64,000 bases of DNA, taken from assembly GCA_018857735.1 (NCBI GenBank), contig JABMCL010000736.1, forward strand, positions 893,501-957,500, written 5' to 3'. Position 1 is the first letter of the stretch. The number at the start of each line of letters is the position of its first letter. The notes beneath the pieces were generated by a model. That model was given only the letters and a program-made list of their open reading frames with translations. It was not told the origin of the DNA and searched no databases. Below, in pieces: positions 14,501-28,765 of the stretch. This DNA is from Alviniconcha marisindica (Eukaryota > Mollusca > Gastropoda > Provannidae). The position numbers and the translations under genes were made by a program.

Positions 14501-17500
14501 ACACTTACAGCATTATTATTATTATTTTATTGAACTACACAGTTCATACATTTTTGATTCATTTTGTGTAATGTGATCAAGTATCAAATCCTTTGAATCT
14601 AAGTCATTTTAGCATTTAATCCTTGTGTTAACATTTTGTACAGATTCAAAGAGAGAAATTAGATAAGCAAGATGGAAGGCTCTGATACAGTTTAACTTTG
14701 CTCACACTGGCTTGAGAAAAGCTTTGACCTGAACTGTTTTGATCAAGACCCTCATGAATTCCATGTAATTTCAGCTTAGAAATCAACTGTTATTTTTCTG
14801 GTCTGTTTCAGTTGACACGGATGGAATATGTCCACTCCAAACACCTCATATACCGTGATGTGAAGCCTGAGAATTTTTTGATAGGCCGACAATCAGCCAA
14901 GAAGCCCCATGTCATCCATGTCATTGACTTTGGGCTGGCCAAAGAATACATCGACCCCGAGACTCACAAACACATACCCTACCGGGAACACAAGAGTCTC
15001 ACAGGCACTGCTCGATACATGAGCATCAACACACATTTAGGGAAAGGTGGGTGCAAGTGGAGCATGGGCAGTTATGAGGCATTTGCCTGGCAAGTTCTAT
15101 GGAACTTCGCTGTTCTCTTGCCACCTATTTTCACTAACCCCCCCCCCCCCTCCAACACACACACACACACACACACCACACACACTGAAGTCATACTGTC
15201 ACACACACATGCTGCTCTTCATTTCCTCTTGGCACATCCCCACTGAAGTAAGGTGATGCTCTGTGCTTGGAGTCTGTTAGTTGGATGGGGTTGAAAAGGG
15301 AGTAGGATGTGGTCCTTGTGTTCTGTGGGGTTGAAAAAGGATTGGGGTGATCCTTATGTTTGTTGAAGTTTGAAGAGGAGTGGGGTGTGGTCCTTGTGTT
15401 CTGTGGGGTTGGAAGAGGAATGGGGTGATCCTTTTGTTGGAGTCTAAAGAGGAGTGGGGTGTGGTCGTTGAGTTCTGTGGGGTTGGAAGAGGAATGGGGT
15501 TATCCTTTTGTTGGAGTCTGAAGAGGAGTGGGGTGTGTTCCTTGAGTTCTGTGGGGTTGGAAGAGGAATGGGGTGATCCTTTTGTTGGAGTCTGAAGAGG
15601 AGTGGGGTGGGGTCCTTGTGTTCTGTGGGGTTGGAAGAGGATTGGGGTGATCCTTTTGTTTGTTTGAGTCTGAAGATGAGTGTTCTGTGGAGTTGGAAGA
15701 GGAATGGGGTGATCCTTTTGTTTGTTGGAGTTTGAAGAGGAGTGGGGTGGGGTCCTTGTGTTCTGTGGGGTTGGAAGAGGAGTGGGATGTGGTCCTTGTG
15801 TTCATTGGGGTTGGAAGTAGTGGGATGTGGTCCCTGTGTTCATTGGGGTTGGAAGTAGTGGGATGTGGTCCCTGTGTTCATTGGGGTTGGAAGGAGTGGG
15901 ATGTGGTCCCTGTGTTCATTGGGGTTGGAAGGAGTGGGATGTGGTCCTTGTGTTCATTGGGGTTGGAACAGGAGTGGGATGTGGTCCTTGTGTTCATTGG
16001 GGTTGGAAGGAGTGGGATGTGGTCCTTGTGTTCATTGGGGTTGGAAGGAGTGGGATGTGGTCCTTGTGTTCATTGGGGTTGGAAGGAGTGGGGTGTGGTC
16101 GCTGTGCTCATTGGGGTTGGAACAGGAGTGGGATGTGGTGCTTGTGTTCATTAGGGTTGGAAGGAGTGGGGTGTGGTTGCTGTGTTCATTGGGGTTGGAA
16201 GAGGAGTGGGATGTGGTCATTGTGTTCTGTGGGGTTGGAAGAGGAGTGGGGTGTGGTTGCTATGTTCATTGGGGTTGGAAGAGGAGTGGGGTGTGGTCCT
16301 TGTGTTCATTGGGGTTGGAAAAGGAGTGGGTTGTGGTTATGTTATGTGGCATTAGAAGAGGAGTGGGGTGTGGTCATGTTCAGTGGGGTTGAAAGAGGAG
16401 CGGAATGTGTCTGTGGGGTTGGAAGGGGAGTGGATGCTACTGGATTTGTCTGAGAATGTGTGGAGGACCTCCTGCACCTGTGTGGTTGGCAGTAGCGGAA
16501 CTGACAGTGCAATGATGGATAATACTTCAGAACATTAAATTTTGTACTTTTGTAATTTAATGGATTTTGTGATGTTTTCATGGAGTTTGATAGGGGAGAA
16601 AAATACTGGTAAAGGATTTGCTTGCACTGTTCCACTTAATGGATTGGTACTCTATTCTGCTACCTCATGGTTTTGTCAGTTTAGAGCATAGAATGTATTT
16701 TTGATTTCAGAGCAAAGTAGGCGAGATGACCTGGAAGCATTGGGTCACATGTTCATGTACTTCCTGCGCGGCAGTTTACCATGGCAGGGCCTGAAGGCAG
16801 ACACGCTGAAGGAGAGGTACCAGAAGATTGGTGACACAAAGAGAGCAACACCCATTGAAGTGCTGTGCGAAAACTTTCCAGGTTTGTGGGAATGCTGTTG
16901 GCTCTCTCTTTCTTTGATGCGTGCATGCATGGGCTTGGTGTGATTGTAAAGTATAGCATACTCAGTGCTGTGAAAATGAAATACTGATTAATGCACATTT
17001 TGTTAGGAAAGATGTAGGCAGAGAAGTGATGTAGGTGTGACAGGGAGGATATGTATCCATGTGTCTAACACTGTACACTGATTTCTGTTGTGTGCACTAC
17101 CTGCATAATAGGGGTGGGGTGGATGAGATGGACAGTCTGTGCTTTTTCTTTAACCAGGGCAAGTTTGAAAAAGCTGTGTGGTAAACTGGCCCTGTGAGTT
17201 TGATTGAAATGGACCTATATAGTGGGGGGGGAGGGGGGGGGGGAGGCTAGGCATTGAAAGCAGCAATTCATTAAATATGTATTAGCTGTTTAAATGCATC
17301 ACGTACATCAGTTATAACAAAAAGTTTGTATTTTAATTTACTTTCATAGTTCATGCTTTTGCAGAGGAGCTGGCCACCTACTTGAGGTATGTGCGGCGGT
17401 TGGACTTTTTCGAGACGCCAGACTACGACTACCTTCGAAAACTGTTCACTGATCTCATGGAGAAGATGAACTATGAATGTGACTGGCAGTTTGACTGGGT

Positions 17501-20500
17501 TGGCAGACAAGTGGTAGGAATCCTTCACAGCTGTCCTTTTCCTTTTCTGATAATTGTACTCGATTTCCAATGCAGTGATCAGTTCTTATTCTCACAGTAC
17601 AGTTTTCCTCATCCTGACTGAACATGAAGAATGCACAAACATGTGATTTACTGACAGTGTTGTTGAAAGAAGTCATTTCATCAGGTACTACTGTCAGCAG
17701 TGAATCAGAAATGACCTCGTTCATATCAGTTATCAAGTTCTTCCAAACCATTTTCAAGGGTGTGGCTACACATTTTTGAAGCCTGCAGCCATGGGGCACA
17801 TCTTAACTTTCCAATTTCTTCCACTACATTAAGTACCTTGAAGAACATTATTTTATACTACTGCAGGGTGTTATATTCTTAAGGATAAGCCACATCTGTC
17901 AGAAGCTTCCTCTAAAAAGTCATCTCCAGATCGGGTCCTTTTTCTGCGTGCTCACTTTTGTGCGGTTAGACTTAGAGTTTGTCAAGCATAATATCATTGG
18001 GATATTTTCACTGTGTTAGGAAATTATTTTTATAAATAAATCAAGTAACAAAAACTGTTTTTATTTTAAAGATAGCACAGATGTTTGCAGTGTAGCAGTT
18101 GCTGCTGAGATTTGTTGAGAAACCCACTTTCTTCCCAATCCAAAAGATGTGAGAAAATCCACCCCCAAGGCTCCCCGAGAAAGCATTTGAATACAGCAGC
18201 ACCATTACTCAACTTGAGCATTGCTGAGAATAGTTAGGGAGTGGCTGTTCTTGTCAACAGGCAAAGTCCAGATTGTTTGCCACTTATGTTTTCATTTATG
18301 AGGTCCTTTTAAATTACATGATTTTATTTCACTGTGGTGTATCTTATAATATTTTTGGACGAATGATACTGAGGTTGGCAGTCACATCCCTTGCTGTGCT
18401 TGTCAAGAAAGAAAGCAAAAGAATGAAATCTTTGCCCTAAATTGTCATGAAAATACACATCAGTACTGCTGTCTTCTACAACAGCAAGAAAAAAAATGTG
18501 GTAACAAGGTGAAGTTGAAATCAAGGCTACCGCCATTTTCTATCATTCATAATCATATTCATTGTCAACATGTGTTTGTTTCCAGGTTCAAATCTTCCAC
18601 TTCTGAGTAAATATGGCTGTATGCTGACCGCATGACTAGGCCTATAGGGTCATTTGAAATCCACATTTGCGATCATGTGCTCTGCTGATTGCCCAGAAAA
18701 TATCACTAACCAGGATATGCAATTTAGGTTTTGGCTTGCTGATGGTTATCATTCTTCAGAAAGGCATGCATCCTGAATTTTATTCATGGATAAGGTGATG
18801 TTACTGACTATAAAATGTGGAGGTCAGGTTTTGGGAGAAAAGTTTTGCCATGTAGTCTACAAATTACAATATATAGAAAAATTGGGTCTGATGAATGTGG
18901 TCACAGAAAATAGCATTTCACTGGAGGAATTCACTTGCAGGAATTCCACTGTCTTTTTTTCTTCTTCCACAAATTGATGTTTATAGCATCTTACGTAGTA
19001 GTTTCACTGCATACATCAAATGTGGTTTATTGCGTCAGTCTACAGGTAGTAGTTTTCACAGTGTGTATCTAGTCTGTTGTGTTGTTTCAGTCTACCCCAG
19101 TTTCAGTGGCGCAGGATACAGCAGTTTCACCCCAGCGGGATTCTGCAGTGCCAATCCGTGACAGGCACCCATCTCAGCCTAGAGTGAGTGTTGCAGCACC
19201 CTGTTTTTTTGTACCTGGGGTGGCATCAGTATGGGTTTGCTGTTCTTTGTCATGTTGTAACCTATCCAGATGTTTGGCCTCTCTCCCTGTGGGAAAATCT
19301 GCCAGCTGACCAATTCTGTTTGAGAGATGACAGTGGCATGTCCAGTTGTGAACAACCTAAATATGCGCACAAAGAATATCAGAGCTTTATAAAAGCTTAT
19401 TGCTTTACAATGCCATTTTACACTTCATGCATACATGTAAACACACACATGCATGTATGTATTTGTGCAAGTACATACATGCACACAATCCACACACACA
19501 TATATGCTGCCACCAACCCACCCTCACACAAATGAACATGGGCATCGTCTGTCATTAGCTCTTCCCCCCTCCATTTGTTCTTGACATTACCAGTTGAGTG
19601 TTTGATCAGATAATGTGAAATGCTCATTTGTTTATTCTTCATGGGGTAGGGACAGGTGGCCTTGGCCTCAAGCTTGTTGGCAGTTCAGCTGTTCTACCCA
19701 CCTGCTTTTGGCTTTAGAAAATAGGGCTCAAAGGCAGAAAGTATGAAAGCAAATCTAATTTGGCCAATACATGCAGTTGCCAAATGGTGGTGAAGGAACC
19801 ACTGAAAAATGTGCTATGCATGGCAACCAGGTTGTGCACAAAAGAGAGTTGCATGGCTTGAGGGAGGGAATGGTACAGAGAAGGTGAAACGTTTCTTGCC
19901 CGTCATTGTACTTTTAGCTGTGTTGCCTGTCTTTAACTGGCAGGCTGTGGACATTTGGAAGGGTTGCAGCAGTCCTAAGCTTCACAGGGGAACCTCAGTG
20001 TACTGCTCCAGCTATAGAACCTGAGACTGACATAATCCATTTGAGGACGGGTCATGCATTATGATGCTCTTCCTGCAGAGTCTGCACAGTGCTGTGTTGA
20101 GGTTCACCTGTCACAGTTTTTGTCTGTCCCAACTCGGAAGGCTTGTATGGTGTTGGGTATCATCTCCTGTGTCTGTTGAGTATCCTCCAGTTCTTCCTCC
20201 TTTCACCACCTTTCTCAGCCACCCCAAACTGTCTCCTTGTCTGTGTGGGAATCTACAAGCACTCAGTACTGGAAGGCCTCATCATAACTGTTCCTTTCTT
20301 TGTGTTCCCAAGATAATGCTATTTAATTTCAGCCATTTGATATCAATGACAACAAAGGGAAAATGTTTGCAAACTCCAGTCCGTGTTGCGAATGACAGAT
20401 TTATTCAAAGAAGTGGCAGCAGTATCAAATAAAATTGGTCAAGTACTTGCAGACTTGTTTGAGACAGAACCTGTCTTTTTGTAATAGTTATTATTTTTAA

Positions 20501-23500
20501 AATATTTTTTCTTAATTGCTTTGCAGTTACTTTTATATTTGTTTTCAGACAAAGAAAAATTGTGTTGTTGTTTGTCATGATCAGGATGGTGCTGTTGCTG
20601 ACAATGTTTCTCCAGCTCAGATGCATTCTGGGCAGGTTTTTCAATTTTCCGAGTCACACACTTTGCAAGTTGGTCAGGAATCTCATATGCAGAATGTGCT
20701 GGTTTGTCGACTGTTTTGTTGTTTGTTTTTCTTCTCTCTTCTGTTTCATGTTGTTTCTTTTATTTATTTAGTCAGTTATTTGTTTGTTTTTGTTTTGTTG
20801 TTTCTTGGGAAGGGAGGGGGGTTGTTCTGACTGTTCAAAGTGGGTAGAGATTTACCCAGTGAATGTTCCTGTTCATGAATGAATGAACGAATGAATTTTT
20901 TATTACCTGGGAGATGGCTGTGGATTGAGAGCAACAAGAAAGCAGTAACATCAGGTGTTCTTTGGGGTATTGACAGACCTTTACCATGAAACTTTCAGGT
21001 ATTTTCTTTGTCCCTGAGTTCAGAGGAATGGCTGGATGCATGGTCTTTACTCCACATCTGTACAGCCACTGACTCCATCTCCTCAGGCACAGAAGTTTTG
21101 AATTTGGATGCTGGAAGTAGAATAATATCTCGTGCATCTGACAGTGAACCATCGCATTTGTCATGTTACCTTGCTTATGGTTCTGTGCCCACACCTACCA
21201 GTACCTATGCTGAATCGGTGATAGCTGATTTACCCATGCACACATATGCCCGTAGAGCTGATTTACCCATGCACACATGTGCCCGTTGCATCTGGCAAGA
21301 AATGGCTGTATTGCCCTGCTGGATTGGAGACATGCCAATTATGTATTTACTCATCTGTACTTTGGGCTCTGCTGGCAGTGTATGTGCATATTCAGGAAGC
21401 ACTGTGCATCTGGAAAGCAGATTTTAGCTGGTTACCCAGATGCGTGATCCCTTTTTTGGAAGTGGCAGGGGCAGACTAGAATGGCAAGTTTTACACTCTT
21501 GTTTTGCCCAGTGCCTGCCGAACAAATGTGTACAGTGTATTGAATAGTCCAAGCATCTGGCTGTGACCTCTGAAAGGTTGCCATATTGCACCCACCATTT
21601 TGTAAGAGCAGATACGTTGTCTGATGAGGAAGAACTTTTTTAGGTGGGGGAGCTGTTCCTTATTCCATTCCGTTTGATGTATACATTAGTAACAGAGATG
21701 CTTTTTCTAGCATGGATCAAGGTTTGTAAATTCTTTGCAAGTTTTTCGATACACTGAAATAGATGATTTGATTCCAGTTTATCAGTGCTTTGAAGATGAG
21801 AAGCCTGAGGATCCTGCTGATCTACCCTAATGCAACATATTGAATGGAATCACCCCACCCCACCCCACCCTGCCCCATATTTTGTTGCCCCAGGACCGTT
21901 ATTAATGCTGTAAAAGACTGTTTATTACACAGGTTTTGGCTTGTATTGCAAGCAGAGTGTCAGAGAGAAAGCTGTGGTGTTGTCTTTATGAAAGATGGAA
22001 CATTGGTTGTCAGTGAGAACCTGTGCGTTTGTCTTAGTTGCCATATCTCACAGGTGTGATTTGTGGTGATAATGTGGTTGATTGAGGTTAGTCCTTGTTG
22101 CATTGTAACAAAACTAAGATGTTCAAATGAGATGGAATTGAGCGCCGCTGGAAAGTAAATGTGGCGTGATAAAACTTGCAATCAGTCTGAAGCTGATCCA
22201 GAGTAATTACCTGGTTTGGGCTAAAGTTTGAATTGCAGATGCCATCTTGTTTGTTTCTTACTTGGTTTGCTTTTCATTTCTTGGATAGTTGTATTTTTGG
22301 GGTTGTTTGGTCTCTCTTTTTATTATTTTATTTCTTGTGTTGAGTGCGTTTTGTTTTCATTTTATTTGCTTTAAAGATTAGCAATGAAGGCATGTGAAAC
22401 ATCACTGTTTCTGACATGCTCAGACAGAGATGGGACTCATCACACAGGTTTACAAATCAGACATGTGGTCCATTGCCATCAATCACCAAATGGCAAGCTT
22501 ATTATTGCTGTATCAGCTGAAAGCTTGACTGTTCTCATGACATGATAGAGCTTCATACATGCCCATTGTTTCAGTGTTGTCACTGTTTTGAAGATCAGCT
22601 CAGTTAGGGGGACTATTTGCTCTTCATACATCTGGGCCCTGATCATGGGCTAGTGTCCACTGCTTCAGAGGAGACAAAGAACCTGTACAGGTGTATGCAT
22701 GTGAAAGAGCTCAAGGCAGCAGAAAGCATTCTGGCAAATGTAGTTGGGATTTCTGCTAATATCAGGGATTATTGCGGCTGGGTGGAGCAACTCATTGCAG
22801 CTGGGAAGAATGATTCAAATGTTCGTGGGAAAAATTGCCTGCTGGGACAAATGTATATAGAAATATAGAATACATTTTATATGTATATATTTTTTAATGT
22901 ATAGAATACGTTAGTTGTGCTTGTCATCTTCTGTTCCTGATTCTTGGCCAGTGAATAGGATGTCTGAGGTGTCAGTTTTTAGAGTGGTTAAAAAAAGTGT
23001 GGATGGTGCGTAATGTTTCAGTGACCTGTAAGAATGTACAATTTTAAAAAATGGGGGGGGGGGGGGGGGTATTTTAAATGTCAGGCTCTCAGGGTGCTTT
23101 TGTAATTAATCCTACAGGTCTAAGGTTGACAAAAGAGTGGGTGGTCTTTGTGAAAGGGTTTGTCAGCTTTCATCCACTTTTGCTGCACTCAGCACTTGTG
23201 TTTCACCCCCTTAGCTTGGACTCTTTTTAGGAATGTGTCTCAGTCACAATGGCAGTTATCATGTTCCATGAATGAGATCACTTTGCAGTGACAGAGTTGA
23301 CAGATCATGTAACAGCAGCCGAATGTTTTGTATTGTAATTGTAACAGTAGTTGCAAGCCATCGTGACATTGTTTTTGCAGTGTTTACAGTAGCGTTGAAA
23401 AGTGTGATTCCTACGAAAAACAAAGTGGGCGTCAACAAGTATTAGGTTCAGAACTGTTGTGAAGATGATGGTGGAGGCAGTGAGTGACCTGGCTGCAGTC

Positions 23501-24232
23501 TGCCTCACTTGGTGGCGCAGAGCTCAGATCAGCTGCACTGTATCTGCCCAGCATCAGCGAGATACTGCTTGGCAGGTCATGGAATCGCAATCCTCAAGCA
23601 TGGCCATCTCCCACTATGAATTTTCTGAGCCCAGAGTCCATCCACTACACAGGTTGAGGTCTAGGTGTAGCAGGCTGTCAAGCCTTGCGGGTCTGTTAGA
23701 TAAGATGGCTGAGACCTCTTCATGTGCTTCAGCCATTATGTCTGAGGAACAGTATCTCTCATCTGTTTGTCTCTGGTGAATTTATTTTGCCTTCCCTGTT
23801 GTTAGATAAGATGGGCTGAGACCTCTTCATGTGCTTCAACCATAAAGTCTGAGAAACAACATCTCTCATCTGTTTGTCTCTGGTGAATTTATTCTGCCTA
23901 ACCTGTTCTGACTGGTGAAACCTCTTGTTTCAGTAACTTCACAGCAGGTTTTTGCTTTCTCATTTCTGGCATTAGTGGGCTTGCAAAGCCACAATTTTGA
24001 ATTGAATTGTGCTTCTTCATTTAATTTTTGTTTGTTTGATTGTTTGTTTTTAGTAGATGTGCGTGGCTTTCTCCAGGTACAGAACATGCATCATTTAAAT
24101 TAGAAGAAAAAGAAAAAAGCGGCAACGGGGAAGCATAAAACATTTCAAATCAAAATATATCTCAGTGGGAATATTTGTACCGTTTCTTCATTCTGAGGGT
24201 TAATGACAATAGTTCATCTCTGTCTGTCCGTC

Positions 24233-24303
<71 letters not shown>

Positions 24304-27300
24304 CGCACTGCAGCCCCCTGATAAATACACAGACACAGAATTTTATGTCTGCTTCTGACATTGTCTACCATCAAGCTCATTCGCCATGTAGGAAAAGCTC
24401 CCAAGGATGACAGATAAGTTTCTTCTGTCTTTTAATTGTTCGCCATTTCTTTGTTTTGATCTAACATATTGTCAAGGATGGCCAGGAATAAGTGCACCAT
24501 CTTAGCTTCCCTTTTCTCTTTCAAGGTTCCCAGGGTCCTTACAGATGCTTACAAGTACTTACAAATACCTTATTTGCCAAGTAAGGCCTTACAAGTCCTT
24601 ATATTTGCATCACGGTCCTTACAAGTCTAGCTAATACTAAAAATGCAGATAGGTAGTTATAAAAGCCTCTCATTTTTCCAAGTCAGTGAAACTGGATGGT
24701 TCCACACATTTACTGAATTTCGAAATCTTCGGACAGAGGTTGAGATGATGTCTGAAGCAGACGATGCTTTCCTCCATGTTCATTTAGATCATGTGCAGCT
24801 GAAATCACAGTCACGAGATTATGTGATAGCTTCCAGGTCAGCCATTTGGTTGCAAAATTCAAACTGTGCAAGACCCTGAGCTAACAGCAAAGATGCCAAA
24901 TTTTGTTGTTGTTCTAAGACCGCTGGCTAAAGGACAATGCGTACCAGGAGTGGGTTCTAAAAGTTAAGCTGGACAAGCACTATGCTTGATGCGTGGCATC
25001 GAAATTCAGCTCATTTTTTGTGTTCCTTACTGTTGCGATGGTCCTTACAAAAATCTGATATTAGTCCTTACACAGTAAATGGGGGTTCTGTTACTGTTGT
25101 GTTGGTCAGTAAATAGGTTCTGTTGTTAGGTGGTTCAGGTCTACAGGCTTTGGCATAAAACATTTTAGTGTGTAAAGAGCTTGTCATCTTGATAATTAGA
25201 TGCAGTGATTTTCACAGCTTCCTAAAACAAATATGAAAGTTTATATCCAAATGCCCTTGTGACATGATCACCGACCTTTGAAGAAAAGTCATGTCATAGC
25301 AGCTCAGCTCTGACTTTATATGAGAATTTCCATTGTTCCCACGCCTTTTCCATCTTCAGCCCCTCTTCCCCTTCCTCTCAGCAAGAAACCCTCTCTGGCG
25401 TCATTCACATCTAACCCCCAGACTTTCCTTTTTCCAAAGCAATAGACCCGCCATGTTTTCCGCTCCTTGCTGCTGTCTTCCTCCACCACAGGCCTTGGTT
25501 ATTATCTGTTCAAGTTGGTTGTAAATTGTGTACGGTGTATCTACTGGTGTGTGTGGGTATGTGCTTAGAATAGTCTCTCCGGACAAAATTTTGTACTGTA
25601 AAAATATTTTTATTATAATTATTACTAAGTGACTGGTCATTTTAACCAGTGTCTTTCTTTCTTGGGGTTGGGGGGGGGGGGGGGGGGAGATCTTTTTCTT
25701 TTTCATTTCTTTATGAACAAAGGGAACCCTTTGGCTCTGGAGCGTAACTATCTGTCCGTGATAAATGAGTTGACTTCCAGACATCAGCAAGGGAGGGATG
25801 GGGTGGGTCTTAAAAATGGGCAAGCTACAAATTCAGTCTGTGCATGTCCATAGCAGTGAAGGGTCAGTAGCAGGCAAGCAGATTCACAGCACCCAAGGCA
25901 GATTGTGATGGATTATGCTGTGAAGCTTTGTACTGAAAGTTTGAGACTGCAGTGTTTGACTGCAAAGTTTGGTACACACCAAACTTTTTTTTCTTTTTTT
26001 TTTGTCGTTACAGATTTGGTTCTGGTTTTTTTTTGGGGGGGAGGGGGGGAGATCTGGGCTGAGTGGTCTCTTTCTTGTGACTGTGCACTGTCTCTGTATT
26101 CTGCATCGGCATCCTCAGCACTCCTTCCCCTTTGTGTGTGTCTGTGGCCCCTTGCTTTCCCTAACCAAACTAATTTCCCTTTCAGACAAGTCAAAGGGGG
26201 CATCACGCATGGGGCGAGCAACCACGTCACAATCACTATCTTGGGGCTAACCTAGCCACAGATAGACATGGGGGTTCTGTGCAGGTAGGATCTTTCTCCG
26301 CTACCATTTTCACCATTTTTCATCTTTCACTGCTGATTTTTTTTTTTTTTTTTTTTTTGAGCACTCCGGGCTCACTTGGTCTGGTTGCCAGGAACACTTT
26401 CTTGACACAAGTGTTTGTTATTACCGGTATTAGAGTAGGCTTGGAAAATTGTAACATTTTATTTTTGAACTTCCGTTTCATGAAAGCTTTAGTAGACAGG
26501 TTATTCAGCATTTCATTTGAATGCATTTGTCACTGCCAGAATTTAACCACAACCCCAGCCCCCTCCTACCCGAAGACATACACACACACCAGATTATCAC
26601 CATGGAACTAATTAATGGCAGTTCTAGGTTAATGATTTTTTTTTTTAAGAAATCAAATGTCAACTAAGTGATTTAAATGGGATATGCCTAAATGTTGTTT
26701 TATGTAAAGAAAAACAACATGTATTTAATAATATATAAGTATAATTTTAATTGAAAAAAAAAAGGGGGGGTGGGCGGGATTTGTGGACTGGAAGCTGAGG
26801 GTGGAGGTTGAGGCTTGTGTGAAGAAGGTGTCTGGCCACTGCCCGAGCTCTTTTTTTCTTTTTTTCTTTTTTTTCTCTTCCCCAGCAATTCTGCAGACGT
26901 CTTGTCTTTGCAGCGTCACACTTTTTGCTTACACTCTCTCTCTCCATTTCCGTCTCTAACTACAGTTACCCCAAGCAGGCGCTGACTCCACTACTCTGGG
27001 CACTTTGCCCGTCTTGTGCTACTTTGCTTTCCCCATGTCACTATGCCCTGTGCATGACCAAGCCTGCCTCCTGCCTTCCCCCTCCGCTGCAGCCTTTTAG
27101 TGTAGTGGCTGACTGCATGCCTATCGCTACATTTCATTTGCAGTAGTTTGGTATGCTTTGGACATAGAAGGGATGGTAGACGTGCTGTGCTGTTGAAGGT
27201 CTTGGAAACATCATCATGCATGCTGACATGTACATTTGATGCCATGCTCCAGCTTTCACCTTTTGTTTCTCTAGGAAAGGCTAGCTAACCACTGGTAGTA

Positions 27301-28702
27301 GCTTTATTTGATAGCAGCGATGAAATGGTGTGGAAAGTTTTCCACTTGTTGAGCGAATTTCTTTTTCTCCTTTTGGGTGAATTTCTCTTTCTCATGGTTG
27401 AATTTTCACTGCCCTGAACATGAAATGGTGTCCCTAGTCAAAGTGGCTGGCCACATGCAGGGAAGAGTTATCCATCCTATTCGCTGAGCCAGCATCCAGG
27501 TACCGCTGACTCCGTGCCTGGGGTGTGCCGTGGGTGGAAAGTAGCAACAGTGTTGTATAACATTAATTACCAGAAAGTATTGATCATTACGGGTTGAAGG
27601 GTTGCAGATGGTGGTGTGCATTAAGAACTAAATCCTTCCTTCATACACGATGATGCTGGAGTTTAGACGTGATCGTGGCTGGGTAGAGTAAGTTTGCTTG
27701 CATGGAAAGATGAGACTTGTGACACATTTGTGCAGTGCTGCTGAACAAACATGCAGTAGAAGTAAAAACTCCTGTTGCAGTTGCAGTTGTTGTGCTTGCT
27801 CATTCTTTTTTTTCTTTTCTTTTTTTGGTAAGCCTTGCTTGTTGCCTGTATGGATCTTATTCACAGCTTGACCTTCTAGTACCTAGGTGCCATGTTGCTG
27901 CTCCCACGGTGGAAGAACAGCCAGTAGACACACTGTAATAAATGTTATCCGCATGTTTGAAGCAAACCTTTTGTGCTTGCCATTTGTTCTGGATGTAGAC
28001 ATTGTTTGTGTTCCTGTTGTGTTACTCTTCAAAGAATTTTTGGCTTTACAAACAAGATGTGCTTCATTTTTGGTATTTGTTTTTCAGGCCAGTCTGAAAC
28101 CGATTTTGCAAAATCAAGTTTGGAAATGTATTGAATGGTCAGAATTCAGATTTTTACAGCTGAATTGCAGTCGGATGTTCTCACCCGGCTTTTTTTGTTT
28201 TTGTTCATAAAAAAAGTATGTGTGGGTGTGAGAGAGAGAGAGCCTAATTTTATGCGTGATCATGAACAGTAAACAGCTTCAGTGATTCGTTGATTGGGCA
28301 GAGATGCCAGTGGCACAGTTGCTAGCACACCATCCAGGTGCTGTGCCAGCCTGGGTTTAAACCTGGGTCATGGTGTGCTGGCACTGGTGGGATCTTTTGT
28401 GAGATTATCTCAGACTTCCAGTGCCCCGCTCTGCAGGAAGGGGGCACTCTCAAGGCAGGGTCAGTTGGTGTATAGAAGAGCAGCAGTCTTCAAAAGCACA
28501 CAGATTCCAGTTAAAATGCTTGTCAATGAAAAAGCAATGCGACATATTTCAGTTAAATTGTCATTTTAATGGAGAGAAAAAAAATTACTCCTCACAAAAA
28601 CAATGAAAATATTGATTAACTTATTTGTGTTGCACATTTTGTTCTGTTTCTCTGACCAGATGTGTGTGCTGCTGTAGCATGATTAGAATTTTGTTTGTAT
28701 AT

Positions 28703-28765
<63 letters not shown>

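Larger units (their letters stand above)
19184..26185 (+). other. CSNK1G intron (7 kb) with candidate optional exons
   Basis: Holds two candidate exons (listed), a duplication at 23697-23912, poly-G (23053-23069 and 25670-25687), a CT run (24236-24301) and a CCTTACAAGT-word cluster (24536-25075). Other open segments here lack the right phase. Confidence 0.6.

Noticed and set aside
15660..16453. Several 160-208 codon frames rich in CSLGLE and [11 protein letters not shown]
   Set aside because: They are three frames of the same GT-rich intronic minisatellite between two CK1 gamma kinase exons.
20331..20393. Possible short terminal exon ([20 protein letters not shown])
   Set aside because: Phase fits but the acceptor is weak and only 20 codons are open; more likely chance.
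21024..21214. Possible CK1 gamma exon ([19 protein letters not shown])
   Set aside because: Reads protein-like, but both acceptors (21024 and 21087) put this frame in phase 1 while neighbouring exons need phase 0; in phase 0 it stops quickly.
22617..22868. 83-codon plus-strand frame
   Set aside because: Somewhat protein-like, but nearby acceptors give early stops in phase 0 and no family is recognised.
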